Positions 54,161-60,726 of a stretch of 64,000 bases of DNA are shown one piece after another. The first letter of the stretch is position 1. The number at the start of each line of letters is the position of its first letter. This stretch comes from Anolis sagrei. Lineage: Eukaryota > Chordata > Lepidosauria > Squamata > Anolidae. The notes below the pieces were generated by a model. The model was not told the origin of the DNA and ran no database searches. It saw nothing but the letters and a program-made list of their open reading frames with translations. The stretch lies in NCBI RefSeq assembly GCF_037176765.1, contig NC_090023.1, positions 103,572,366-103,636,365 on the forward strand, written 5' to 3'. Position numbers and translations under genes: made by a program.

Positions 54161-56578
54161 TAATCGTGTTAGAAGTGAATTGAGAATATTCTGCAAGTCG
54201 CTTCTGTCTGTCTGCAGAGATGTCACCCAGGGGACAACCTGATGTGTTACCCTCTTATGGGAGGCTTCTCTCATGTCCCCGCATGGGAAGCTGGAGCTCA
54301 CCTTGTCTTGCAGATTCGAATAACTGACCTTCAGTTCTTCAGGTCAGCAGTTCAGCCGGAACATGTGCTATAATTAATCAGTGGTATTTAACAGTGCCAT
54401 TCATGCAACTAGTATCATTTGATTTCATGAACAGAGAAGAAAAAACTTTGCTAACAGTGCCCAAGAAGAGGCTGGCAACAACTCTCCTCTCCCACAGCAC
54501 CTTTCCTGGGTTTAGCAAGGGCCACATTTTGATAAGGAGCTAAGCCAGGCATGGGAAAACATGGGCCCTTCAGATGTTTAGAACTTCACAACTCCCACAA
54601 TTCCTAACACTGGCTGTTAGGAATTGTGGGAGTTGAAGTCCAAAACACCTGGAGGGCCAAAGTTCGCCCATGCCTGAGCTAAACACACCCTAAAGGTAGC
54701 AGATGCTGCTTTCTCTTGGGAGCTAACCAGAATCAGTCCTGGTTGGCACACAGATGGGAAAACTGCCAACAAAAATCAAGGACGATGGGATTATATGTTA
54801 GTTAGAGCAGTGTTTCTCAACCTGGGGGTTGGGACGCCTGGGGGGGGGGGTTGTGAGGGGATGTCAGAGGGGTTGCCAAAGACCATCAGAAAACACAGTA
54901 TTTTCTCAGTTCTTGTGGGTTTTTTCGGGCTATATGGCCATGTTCTGTTGGTCATTGGGGTTCTGTGTAGGAAGTTTGGCCCAATTCTATCATTGTTGTG
55001 GTTCAGAATGCTCGTTGACTGAAAGTGAACTATAAATCCCAGCAACTGCAACTCTCAAATGTCAAGGTCTATTTTTCCCCAAACTCCACCAATGTTCACA
55101 TTTGGGCATATTGCGTGTTGTTGTTCATTTTTTCAGTCGTTTCCGACTCTTCATGACTTCATGGACCAGTACATGCCAGAGCTCCCTGTCGGTTGTCACC
55201 ACCCCCAGCTCCTTCAAGGTCCAGCATATTGCGTATTTGTGCCAAGTTTGGTCCACATCTATCATTGTTTCTGTCCACAGTGCTCTCTGGACGTAGGTGA
55301 ACTACAACTCCAAAACTCAAGGTCAATGCCCAAGAAACCCTTCCAGTATTTTCTCTTGGTCATGGGAGTTCTGTGTGTCAAGTTTGGTTTAATTTAATCA
55401 TTGTTGGGAGTTCAGAATGCTCTTTGATTGTAAGTGAATTATAAATCCCATCAACTACAACTCCCAAATGGCAATATCCACCGATCCAACCCCACCATAT
55501 TCACATTTGGACGTATAGGCGATTTTGTCCAAATTTAGTTCCTGTGAATGAAAATACATCCTGCATTATCGGATATGTACATTACGATTCATAAAGTAGC
55601 AAAATTACAGTTATGAAGTCGCACCAAAAATGATGTTATGGTTGGGGGGCACCACAACATGAGGAACTGTATTAAAGGGTCAGGGCATTAGGAAGGCTGA
55701 GAAACACTGAGTTAGAGGAAAGAACTGGCAAAGCCTGACATGGGCTTGAAGGCATCACACACATGCAGAAGGAATACACATAAAGCGCTTTTGCAAAGGA
55801 ATAAAGTTTTCCCTCGGAGGGTGCATCTACTCCAGGCATGGGCAAACTTGGGTCTTCCCTCCAGGGGTTTTGGACTCCAACTCCCAGCATTCCTCACAGC
55901 CTCAGGCCCCTTCCTTTTCCCCCTCAGCCGCTTAAGCGGCTTTTCCCCGCTGAGGGGGAAAAGGAAGGGGCCTGAGGCTGTGAGGAATGCTGGGAGTTGG
56001 AGTCCAAAACCCCTGGAGGGAAGACCCAAGTTTGCCCATGCCTGGATGCTCCCCTAGAAGGAAAGGGGGTCCTGCAAGAGGTGCATCCCTAAGACATCCC
56101 ATCCTGAAGGAAGCCCAGGCCCAAGAGCAAAGGCTGGTGGTACCTTCTCCTGGGCGGAGGCGGCGGCGAGGAAGCCCCAGGCGGCGGCGAGGAGCCTCTC
56201 CCTGGCCGCCTTGCCGGCCCTTTCCCCGGGAGGCGCCGCCCCCTCTCTCCGGTAGGAGAACATGCGGGAGGGCGAGGCGCGCCGCTTGGCCCCTTCCCGG
56301 CCTCCTTCCCGCTCGCCCTCCCGCTTGTACACCGAGGCCGGGTGGCTCCGCTTCCAGAGGCGGCCGGGCTCGCCCAGCAGCGCCGGAGTGGCCCCTTCCC
56401 CTTCCTCCTCCTCCTCCTCCTCTTCGGCTGAGGCGCTGTCCAGCTCTTCCTCCGGCCACGAGACCGAGCTGACCACCACGTAGCCGCGCGCCAGGCGGCC
56501 CCCGCACAACGCCCAGCAGAGCAGCGCCCAGCCGGCCAGGCCCAGGCGCTGCCGGACCCGAAGGAAGCCCGCCGGCAT
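35110..56578 (-). CDS. CREG2: CREG2, secreted glycoprotein, four coding exons
   Basis: Joined exons (56144-56578, 47472-47641, 35766-35879, 35110-35257) give 867 nt, 288 residues; human CREG2 has 290. Order: N-terminal hydrophobic signal (about 13-31), YVVVSSVSW, acidic run EEEEEEEE (52-59), FSYRREG (107-113), then the CREG FMN-binding split-barrel fold (about 135-288) with GTPFGNCLSISDG, an N-glycosylation site NST (164), and DPDDPRCARLILTGQM. CREG proteins keep the flavin-barrel fold but are secreted/endolysosomal rather than enzymes; CREG2 is brain-enriched in mammals. Phases agree (0,2,2). RNF149 lies downstream on the same strand, as in human. Confidence 0.96.
35766..35879 (-). CDS. CREG2: CREG2 coding exon 3
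   Basis: 114 nt: RKTIVDPDDPRCARLILTG, QMVTVPPEEMEFAKQALFS. Matches human RKNIVDPEDPRCVQLTLTG, EFAKQAMFSR. Acceptor TTACAG; donor GTCCAT is weak but the phase fits exon 4. Confidence 0.96.
36309..36455 (-). mobile_element. CR1 LINE 3' fragment
   Basis: ATAGAATCATAGAGTTGGAA to GCAGCCTCCACCAG, reverse of CR1 3' end. Confidence 0.78.
37335..37560 (+). mobile_element. SINE (CTTCAAGTTGTTTC family)
   Basis: Conserved order GTCTTCAAGTTGTTTCC, CCTATCACAGAGTTTTCCTG, CCTCTGAGACCGAGAG, TTTCCATGGTTGAGCAGG, CACTACACTATGCTGGCC. Same family at 41368, 45440 and 52180. Confidence 0.7.
38285..38659 (-). other. Unidentified 124-codon ORF in CREG2 intron 2
   Basis: Open frame MITMWQVARV to LNEALKIF on the CREG2 strand, in AT-rich DNA where 124 codons without stop is unusual. 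It has no repeat signature, signal peptide or family motif that I recognise; a hydrophobic stretch (IFQNVATILGLVCKPVLILI) lies at about residues 30-49. No clear splice acceptor in front, no poly-A tail behind. Could be a processed pseudogene, an unknown element remnant or chance. Confidence 0.25.
38836..38895 (+). mobile_element. L2-like LINE RT fragment
   Basis: GGTGCCTGGAAGCTGTAATG and GGATGAGGGCAAACAG match the region after YADD in the LINE at 27565 (about 28750-28810). Confidence 0.65.
39064..39197. mobile_element. hAT foldback MITE with 8-bp TSD
   Basis: CACTGGTTCTCAACTG to TTGAAAACCACTG. Perfect duplication ATTTAGAT at 39056-39063 and 39198-39205. Confidence 0.88.
39375..39480 (+). mobile_element. 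Unclassified LINE 3' end, shared with 26300-26425
   Basis: Both copies read TGGTCAAAGGA, ATGCCAAGTTTT (ACGCCAAGTTTT here), then TGATA(C)ATAAATAAAT at the end, which looks like a LINE 3' terminus. Confidence 0.4.
40332..40395 (+). mobile_element. CR1 3' terminus, short
   Basis: GGCCTGAATGGCCTTGTGAT and CAACTCTACGATCCCATGAT. Confidence 0.5.
41368..42165 (+). mobile_element. SINE (CTTCAAGTTGTTTC family) split by foldback element
   Basis: Left part 41368-41484 (CATCTTCAAGTTGTTTCTG to GCCTTTCTCTAAG), right part 42070-42165 (CTAAGGCTGAGAAAGAGTTG to CAAACTACTATGCAGG). Together they give the usual SINE order. Confidence 0.75.
41485..42069. mobile_element. Long foldback DNA element
   Basis: 585 bp imperfect palindrome: left end GTGCTTCCAGACAGG, right end CCTGTCTGGATGGGCC, with paired interior blocks (GGTACTCCTTCAGTCCTCCT against GAGGACGGAGGGAGTACC) and C/G homopolymer runs near the centre at about 41730-41770. 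Flanked by CTAAG on both sides. Confidence 0.75.
42462..43018 (-). mobile_element. Penelope-like element, 3' part with GIY-YIG tail
   Basis: Best PLE copy here. The minus frame 42735-43018 reads [54 protein letters not shown], the C-terminal half of a PLE GIY-YIG endonuclease (AEH-x-GH and REAIEI-KH-NFNR blocks). 3' end at the left with GGGCTATATGGTCATG. 5' truncated. Confidence 0.82.
43019..43205 (-). mobile_element. (ATC)n run and L2-like 3' end, minus
   Basis: ATC microsatellite (43012-43042), then TTTATATCCTGCCCCATCTC and AAAAGGACTCAGGGC, the reverse of an L2-type terminus. Confidence 0.6.
44105..44250. mobile_element. Mariner/Tigger-like end fragment
   Basis: CAAGCCTCCATATTTACAGG and GGGTTAGGGGCACAG resemble the left end at 10443. 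Confidence 0.4.
44560..44740 (-). mobile_element. Unclassified LINE 3' region
   Basis: GAATAACTTTATTGTAATTC and ATTGTGCAATGAAAATTAA suggest the reverse of a LINE 3' end with ACAAAACAAAAC-like content. Confidence 0.35.
45440..45600 (+). mobile_element. SINE (CTTCAAGTCATTT family), partial
   Basis: GTGTACCTTCAAGTCATTTA, ATCTATCACTGGTTTTG, TTCCATGGCTGAGTGGG. Confidence 0.6.
45618..45666. repeat. (TTG)n(TTA)n microsatellite
   Basis: Compound trinucleotide run. Confidence 0.9.
45667..46870 (-). mobile_element. L2-like LINE fragments, minus
   Basis: Reverse-strand reading gives FKALDGSGPGYL and YEPARALRSSGEALL (about 45985-46180), a 3' UTR-like block at 46200-46380, and LYADDTQLYYSFP (about 46555-46625). 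These are pieces of an L2-type RT and C-terminus, degenerate and rearranged. Confidence 0.65.
47472..47641 (-). CDS. CREG2: CREG2 coding exon 2
   Basis: Encodes IQGTPFGNCLSISDGP, NSTGIPFFYMTPKD and LPEAEGDFC, closely matching human IQGLPFGNCLPVSDGP, NSTGIPFFYMTAKD, LPESEGEFC. Acceptor TTTCAG, donor GTACAA, leaves in phase 2. Confidence 0.97.
48328..48479. mobile_element. Foldback MITE (TTCAAAGCAGATAAT family), complete-looking
   Basis: GGGCCCCTTCCACACAG to TGTGTGGAAGGGCCC, flanked by CTAG on both sides, with the ATGGCAGTGTGGACTCAG-type centre. Cleanest copy in the window. Confidence 0.8.
49136..49395 (-). mobile_element. tRNA-derived SINE, minus
   Basis: Reverse of the 16923 family: AGAAACTGCAAGTCACTTCT at the left, and the tRNA head GTTTAACCCACTGCACCACC at the right. 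Confidence 0.8.
49600..49685 (+). mobile_element. PLE-like 3' end, diverged
   Basis: AGCCACAGATGAAGGTGAAA and GGAGAGAGTGCTGCTGC, ATACAGCCTGAAAAC follow the PLE 3' order. Confidence 0.4.
49690..50012 (-). mobile_element. Non-LTR retrotransposon C-terminal fragment
   Basis: Minus frame reads ALNRLRSGTTRCRANLKKWG, then TTCE, and after a stop GEEQTTDHLLQC; this is the Cys/His motif end seen in several LINE clades. A stop codon interrupts the motif, so it is dead. Clade not assigned. Confidence 0.6.
50013..50065 (+). mobile_element. PLE 3' terminus fragment
   Basis: AAAACTCACAGCAACCCAGT and GGCCACGAAAGCCTTCGAC. Confidence 0.6.
50504..50848 (-). mobile_element. hAT non-autonomous element with 8-bp TSD, minus
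   Basis: Opposite orientation to 14755 and 33262. Perfect duplication ATCTAGAC at 50496-50503 and 50849-50856. Confidence 0.92.
51630..52065. mobile_element. Foldback MITE (GACACCACTTTAAC family) split by SINE
   Basis: Left arm CTGACACCACTTTAACTGCC at about 51660, right arm GGTTAAAGTGGTGTCAAACT at about 52010, separated by a SINE. Confidence 0.72.
51703..51922 (+). mobile_element. tRNA-derived SINE nested in MITE
   Basis: AGAGCCACAGTGGCAATTGG, B-box GGTTCAAATCC, CTGAGCAACGTCCTTG, TTCTGATACGGACAAAG. Flanked by GGAACTATA and GGAACGATA, a target duplication with one difference. Confidence 0.8.
52180..52432 (+). mobile_element. SINE (CTTCAAG family), diverged
   Basis: GTGTCTTCAAGAAAACTCC, AACCCTGCCATGGGGTTG, AATCACCCAATGGCTTTC, GGCTGAGCGGGGATTC, ATTTAAACCACTTTATCAC; a (TTTA)n run sits inside at 52255-52270. 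Confidence 0.6.
52870..53285 (+). mobile_element. L2-like LINE 3' end
   Basis: CGGTCCCACCTCCTTCG, GAGACAGGGCCTTCTCCATG, GGCCCCTTAGCTGTGGAACT (RT C-terminal end), then TAAGCCATCCTGAGTCCC and (AAAT)n tail. Confidence 0.7.
53339..53473. mobile_element. hAT foldback MITE, no clear TSD
   Basis: CAGTGGTTCTCAACCTG to TTGAGAACCACTG, arms well paired; flanks GGGCACTA and CGAAGAAG do not match. Confidence 0.8.
53630..53760 (+). mobile_element. 5S-type SINE body, fragment
   Basis: GGCTATATTTCAGAGGACGG, AACTGGCAAAACCATC, CCTAACAAAACCCTAAG continue the body of the 14106 SINE. Confidence 0.6.
54123..54162. repeat. (ATT)n microsatellite
   Basis: Thirteen ATT units at the end of a minus-strand SINE. Confidence 0.95.
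54163..54370 (-). mobile_element. tRNA-derived SINE, minus
   Basis: CGTGTTAGAAGTGAATTGAG at left, TGTCACCCAGGGGACAACC, GGGAAGCTGGAGCTCACC, and the head around GGTCAGCAGTTCAGCCGG. Confidence 0.75.
54546..54676. mobile_element. hAT foldback MITE with 8-bp TSD
   Basis: CAGGCATGGGAAAACATGG to TTCGCCCATGCCTG. Flanks AGCTAAGC and AGCTAAAC differ at one base. Same terminal family as the two exon-1 foldbacks. Confidence 0.85.
54905..54948 (-). mobile_element. PLE 3' end fragment inside SPIN-like element
   Basis: GTGGGTTTTTTCGGGCTATA then TGGCCATGTTCT. Confidence 0.6.
55117..55224 (+). mobile_element. SINE fragment nested in SPIN-like element, 10-bp TSD
   Basis: TTCAGTCGTTTCCGACTC and CATGACTTCATGGACCAG, flanked by CATATTGCGT at 55107-55116 and 55225-55234. 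Confidence 0.8.
55833..56044. mobile_element. Foldback MITE next to CREG2 exon 1 donor
   Basis: 212-bp palindrome CAGGCATGGGCAAACTTGG to AAGTTTGCCCATGCCTG, centred at about 55938, arms near-perfect. Left flank ATCTACTC has central TA; right flank GATGCTCC is only partly similar. Lies 99 bp downstream of the CREG2 exon 1 donor. Confidence 0.88.
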
Positions 56579-56640
56579 GCTGGGGAAGGAGTAGCAGCAC
56601 TGGCAACAGCAGGAGGAGAAGGAGCCTTTCGGAGCCCCCA
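56060..56640 (-). promoter_or_regulatory. CpG island over CREG2 exon 1
   Basis: GC-rich, CpG-dense block (GGCGGCGGCGAGG, CCGGCC words) covering the exon and about 60 bp upstream, ending sharply into AT-rich sequence. Probable CpG promoter; start site not resolvable. Confidence 0.7.
56144..56578 (-). CDS. CREG2: CREG2 coding exon 1
   Basis: Residues 1-145. The ATG at 56578 gives MPAGFLRVRQ and a signal-like WALLCWALCGG segment, with YVVVSSVSW and ELDSAS matching human (YVIVSSVSW, ELDSAS). In-frame upstream codons exist back to 56758 but lack homology. Donor GTACCA, phase 0. Very GC-rich; the Glu run is a coding trinucleotide repeat (56402-56425). Confidence 0.93.
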
Positions 56641-56744
56641 ATCGCCAAGCCAAGAAAGCGGATTGTTGGTTGAGGAACAGCGCCCCCTGGTGACCACGCC
56701 TGGACTGTGTAATCCCTCGCTTGCCTTGTAACTCAAGCAGGTTG

Positions 56745-56862
56745 GGCTCTTCCTGCACTCACAACCTCTGAGGATGCCAATCACAGATGCATGCAGGCGA
56801 AACATCAGGAGGAGGAAATGCTTCTAGAACATGGCCATACTGCCCGAAAAACCTACAACAGT
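56745..56862 (+). mobile_element. PLE 3' terminus, plus
   Basis: CTCACAACCTCTGAGGATGC, GGCGAAACATCAGGAGG, TTCTAGAACATGGCCATACT. About 170 bp upstream of the CREG2 ATG, so near or in the promoter. Confidence 0.8.
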
Positions 56863-56914
56863 CCGTCTCCTTGCACTGCCAGCTTACTTACTTATTTGGG
56901 CAATCCTAAATAAG

Positions 56915-57028
56915 TAAGGCTGGATGGCCATCTGCCAGGGGTGATTTGACTGCAATATTCCTGCTTCTTGGCAGGGGGTTGACTGGATGGCCCATGAGGT
57001 CTCTTCCAACTCTATGATTCTATTCTAT
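56915..57028 (+). mobile_element. CR1 LINE 3' end
   Basis: GGCTGGATGGCCATCTGCC, GGCAGGGGGTTGACTGG, CTCTTCCAACTCTATGATTC. Confidence 0.78.
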
Positions 57029-57029
57029 G

Positions 57030-57290
57030 ATCCCTCGTGGCTCGAGGATGATGGTCTTCCAGATGTGGTGTCTTGGCGGTGGGTTCCTAGGTGGCTATGG
57101 AAGTCAGCTGTGACCAGCAGTGCTGCAGAATTTGAAGAGGCACAAATGGAGGGTGAAAGAGAGAAATGTGCCAAGAGGAAGGCGCGTCAAGCCAACCCCG
57201 ACGGGACCGCCTTCCACCTGGAAACCAATGCCCTCACTGCGGGAGATGATGCAGATCAAGAATAGGGCTCCATAGTCACCTATGGACCCA
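57030..57290 (+). mobile_element. LINE C-terminal fragment (FEEAQ-EGEREK family), plus
   Basis: Frames read SAVTSSAAEFEEAQMEGERE then KARQANPDG, the C-terminal end before a zinc finger of a non-LTR retrotransposon; the finger itself is out of frame. Confidence 0.65.
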
Positions 57291-57344
57291 CCCTGGAGGA
57301 TTATCCTACTCATACAATGAGGGATTGCCTAAGTAAGTCAGTAA

Positions 57345-57600
57345 GTAAGTAATAAAGCCCTATTCTTGATTCGCATCTTCTCCCGCAGTGAGGGCATCGG
57401 TTTCCAGATGGAAAGCAGTCCCAGTCAGGGTTGGCTTGACACACTTTCCTCTTGGCACGTTTCTCCCTTTCTCCCTCTGTCTGTGCCTCTTCGAATTCTG
57501 CAGCACTGCTGGTTACAGCGGACCTCCAGTTAGAATGCTCAAGGGCCAGAGTGTTGCACCTCAGCTGGGGTTCACCTTGCTCAAGCACTCACCAGGAAGC
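57345..57600 (-). mobile_element. LINE C-terminal fragment with zinc finger, minus
   Basis: Minus frame: NWRSAVTSSAAEFEEAQTEG, then NRCPHCGRRCESRIGLYYLL, a CPHC-type finger. Faces the copy at 57030. Confidence 0.7.
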
Positions 57601-58315
57601 CGAATGTAGAAATAAATAGTTTTTGAAAAAGCACACACAGTAAAGAGTAAAAAATCCAAATAGGTAAGATAAAAGGAGTCTCAAAAAAAACAGAGATAAA
57701 ACTCCAATGAAAAAATTAAAGCATGAATATAAATCCAAGGAGCAGGGTAAATTCATGAGCTTGAATAATCCAAAAACAAGGATTATTTGATCCAAGAATC
57801 AAAGAACAATACATTAGCTTGAGTTTATGGTAAAATCCCCAAGACTTAATACAAAACTTTACCAGGACATGACTTGAAGTGGGAACCAAGGCAAGAGTTC
57901 CTTGCTCTAATTGCTAAGTTGTTCGATTTAAAAACCGAAAGCAGTTTTCCCCCTTAATTAGGACAGCAATGCATGAAAGCATTCCTTTGGCCCATCGCCC
58001 GCTTTCTCCCATCGCCTGACTCGCACCTGGAATTCTTCCCACGTAGGAGCAGTCTTGATTCTCCATCTAATCTCTCTTCCTCTCTTCGCTGCCTGTCATC
58101 CTGCAAAACAGTTTTGTTTTCACACAGAGATTCCACCAAAACCCCCTGTTTTCTCCCAACCGGGGAATTGCTATCCTGTTCCAATATCCCCTCTGTCTGA
58201 ACACCTTCAGAAACATCAGGGCCTGCAGGCCCTGCAACCCCAGACCCTTCATCAACATCCTCAGCTGGCTGCACTATATCAAACCCCTCCACATCATCCT
58301 CAGCTGGCTGAGCTA
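57601..58315. other. Unclassified insert between LINE halves
   Basis: About 715 bp splitting the minus LINE copy. Left half AT-rich, right half C-rich with an open minus frame (57954-58292) that matches nothing I know; the motif CATCCTCAGCTGGCTG occurs twice near its right edge (58256 and 58299). May be an unrecognised mobile element. Confidence 0.4.
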
Positions 58316-58520
58316 CAATTCAGGGCTTCCCAGTTCTCGGTGTCTATGCCACAGTTTTTAAGGTTGGCTTTGGGCCCATCTTTAAATCTCTTTTCCTGTC
58401 CACCAACATTACGTTTCCCATTCTTGAGCTGGGAGGAGAGTAATTGCTTTGGAAGACGATGATTGGGTATTCAGACAATGTGGCTGGTCCAGCAGAGTTG
58501 ATGGCGGAGTGACCTTCCAG
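58316..58520 (-). mobile_element. LINE fragment continuing 57345 copy, minus
   Basis: Minus reading gives VRMPNHHLPKQLL-like and GGQEKRFKDGPKANLK-like blocks, upstream of the finger segment in this LINE family, so it belongs with 57345-57600. Confidence 0.6.
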
Positions 58521-59525
58521 CAGGTACCAGCCAATCCCTCTCAAATGCCAGAGATACAGCTTAATGCTGTAACATTAAAAAATGTTAACAATTTCTGCTA
58601 CCTTGGCAGCCACCTCTCCACAAAAGTCAACATTGGCATTGAAACACAACACCGCCTGAACTCTGCAAGTGCAGCATTCTTCCGAATGAAGCACACAGTG
58701 TTTGAGGACCAGGACATCCGTAGAGATACCAAGGTGCTTGTTTATAAAGCCATTGTCCTCCCAACCCTGCTATATGCCTGCAAAATGTGGACTGTCTACA
58801 GATGTCACATGCAACTCCTGGAATGATTCTATCAGCATTGCCTCCGAAAAATCCTTCAAATATCTTGGGAAGACCGCCAACTAATACAGCTTCATAGGCA
58901 AAGCCCAGCACCCCTAACCTCTCCCTCTTTCAAGTCTCTTTTCCCTCTCTTCCCTTCCTCCCGTCTCTGTTGTCCTTCCAACTTTGTTGTATGCAAGAGA
59001 ACCATGGACCATCTATAAATGTCCCTCTCAACTTCTGGAATGACTCTATCCATGTTGCCTCTGAAAAATCCTTCAAATCTCTTGGGAAGACAGGTGGACT
59101 AATGTCAGTATTCTGGAAGAAGCAAAGACTATCAGCACTGAAGCAGTGTTTCTCCGCAATCAACTTTGCTGGACTGGCCACATTGTCCAAATGCCCAATC
59201 ACCATCTCCCAAAGCAGCTACTTTACTCTCAGCTCAAGAACAGCAGAATTTTTGTTAAAGATAGGCTTAAAGCTGACCTTAAAATGTCACAGAACTGGGA
59301 AGCCCTGGTCCATGAGCATTCTTGCTGTTACCAATAATGCTGTGGATTTTGAAGAGGCATGAACAGAAGACGAAAGGGAGAAATGTGCCAAGAGGAAGGT
59401 ATGTCAAGCAAACCCTTGTCAGGATCACCTTCCATTGAGAAATCTATGTCTTCATTGTGAAAGACTATGTGGATCCCGGATAGGTCTCCACAATCACGTA
59501 TGGACCCCTGCCAAGTTTATGGCAG
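58521..59525 (+). mobile_element. LINE RT C-terminal region, plus, with internal duplication
   Basis: VNNFCYLGSHLSTKVNIGIE, RLNSASAAFFRM and VYKAIVLPTLLYACKMWTVY (58560-58800) are the typical RT-downstream blocks. The segment at about 58785-58880 recurs at about 59015-59105. The copy continues through SPKQLL and FEEA-type blocks to LCLHCERLCGSRIGLHNH (59445-59500). Broken by stops. LINE clade not assigned. Confidence 0.7.
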
Positions 59526-59604
59526 TTATAATCAAAAATCTTTACAGAACACCAGGATACCTAATTCAACCAGGTTTGGTGTCTGAACCAAGAGACTGTA
59601 TTTA

Positions 59605-59912
59605 CAGGGATTTGCTCATAAGTAATTGAAAGGTCACAGGTTTGAATCTGGGGAGTGGCGTGAGCTCCCACTGTTAGTCTCAGCTTCTGACAACCTAGCA
59701 GTTCAAAAACATGCAAATGTGAGTAGATCAATAGGTACCACTCCGGCGGGAAGGTAACAGCGCTCCATGAAGTCATGCTGGCCACATGACCTTGGAGGTG
59801 TCTACGGATAAAGCTGGCTTTTTGGCTTAGAAATGGAAATGAGCACCAACCCCCAGAGTCGGACATGACTGTACTAAATGTCAGGGGAAAACCTTTACCT
59901 TTACCTAATTGA
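59605..59912 (+). mobile_element. Sauria SINE, plus
   Basis: B-box region GGTCACAGGTTTGAATC, CAAATGTGAGTAGATCAATA, GGTACCACTCCGGCGGGAAG, CACATGACCTTGGAGGTGTC, AACCCCCAGAGTCGGACATG, tail CCTTTACCTTTACCT. Confidence 0.92.
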
Positions 59913-60361
59913 CCATAGGAACTTACTCCAATAAAATGTACCAAGGATTGCCTCATATTAATAAAACAACCTATATATTTTAAAAAGTAGAAAAGAAAAA
60001 CTCAGGCTACAACATGTAAAACATCACGGCTTTCACTGTTTATCAAACCAAGCTTACATTCCAATGAACTTGTACATGTTTTAGCAAACACCTAAATTAT
60101 AGTGAAATAGTGGTGCCCTCTAGAGGTTTTCTAATGTAACACCCTTAAATTGTAGCTCATTAGTCTGGTACAATATTATGAAAGGTATTGCCCAAAACGG
60201 TTTGTGAATAGAAAGTTACCTACACCTAGATCATGGAAGAGTAATCGTGAGACCACCTCTCTGCTCCTCTTTCCATTAATGGATGAGATGAGAAGGGAAA
60301 AGGCTTGCACTTCCCTACTGATCACAGTTCCAAACTCAAGGGACTGCAGTTTGTTGTAGAC

Positions 60362-60726
60362 CAGTGGTTCGTGGCCCATCAGTGGTCCACAAAAACTGAA
60401 ATATGGTCCGTGGCCTCACTGTTACTACACCATTGCATCAAGAGTGACTGGTTTTGCGAAACCCTCTTATAGTGCCGGGGCTTATTAAATATGGTTTTCT
60501 GTGGGTGAGCAGATGGCAACTACTGGATGGCATATGTTCTGCATCGGAAATGAGAGCTGATGTGGTCTATCCAATGCAATTTTCTGAATCAGCACTCCAA
60601 GTAACCAAGTAACCAAACTGAATCTAAAATTCACAAAAGACTGATTTGTAACCCTTTTGGTACTAATGTTGGAGAGTGGTCCCTGATCAAAGTGGTCCCT
60701 GGTCAAAAAAAGGCTGGGAACCACTG
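60362..60726 (+). mobile_element. hAT (Charlie-like) non-autonomous element with 8-bp TSD
   Basis: CAGTGGTTCGTGGCCCATC to GGCTGGGAACCACTG. Perfect duplication TTGTAGAC at 60354-60361 and 60727-60734. Different interior from the other hATs here. Confidence 0.88.

Larger units (their letters stand above)
54808..55709 (+). mobile_element. SPIN-like hAT non-autonomous element, 8-bp TSD
   Basis: 902 bp, CAGTGTTTCTCAACCTGG to GAAGGCTGAGAAACACTG, perfect duplication AGTTAGAG (54800-54807, 55710-55717). The right end (AGCAAAATTACAGTTATGAA, GGCACCACAACATGAGGAAC, TGTATTAAAGGGTC) matches my memory of Space Invaders hAT elements. Carries two later insertions. Confidence 0.82.
54690..55770 (+). mobile_element. 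5S-type SINE split by SPIN-like element
   Basis: Left part carries TTGGGAGCTAACCAG and ATCAGTCCTGGTTGGCAC (5S-like), right part from 55718 carries GAAAGAACTGGCAAAGCC and GGGCTTGAAGGCATCACAC. Confidence 0.6.
47642..56143 (-). other. CREG2 intron 1
   Basis: 8.5 kb. Repeats are listed separately. 47660-48320, 48490-49130 and 50860-51620 show nothing recognised. Confidence 0.7.

Noticed and set aside
55932-56805. Alternative 230-codon frames over CREG2 exon 1
   Set aside because: GC-rich shadows; only one frame carries the CREG2 blocks YVVVSSVSW and FSYRREG.
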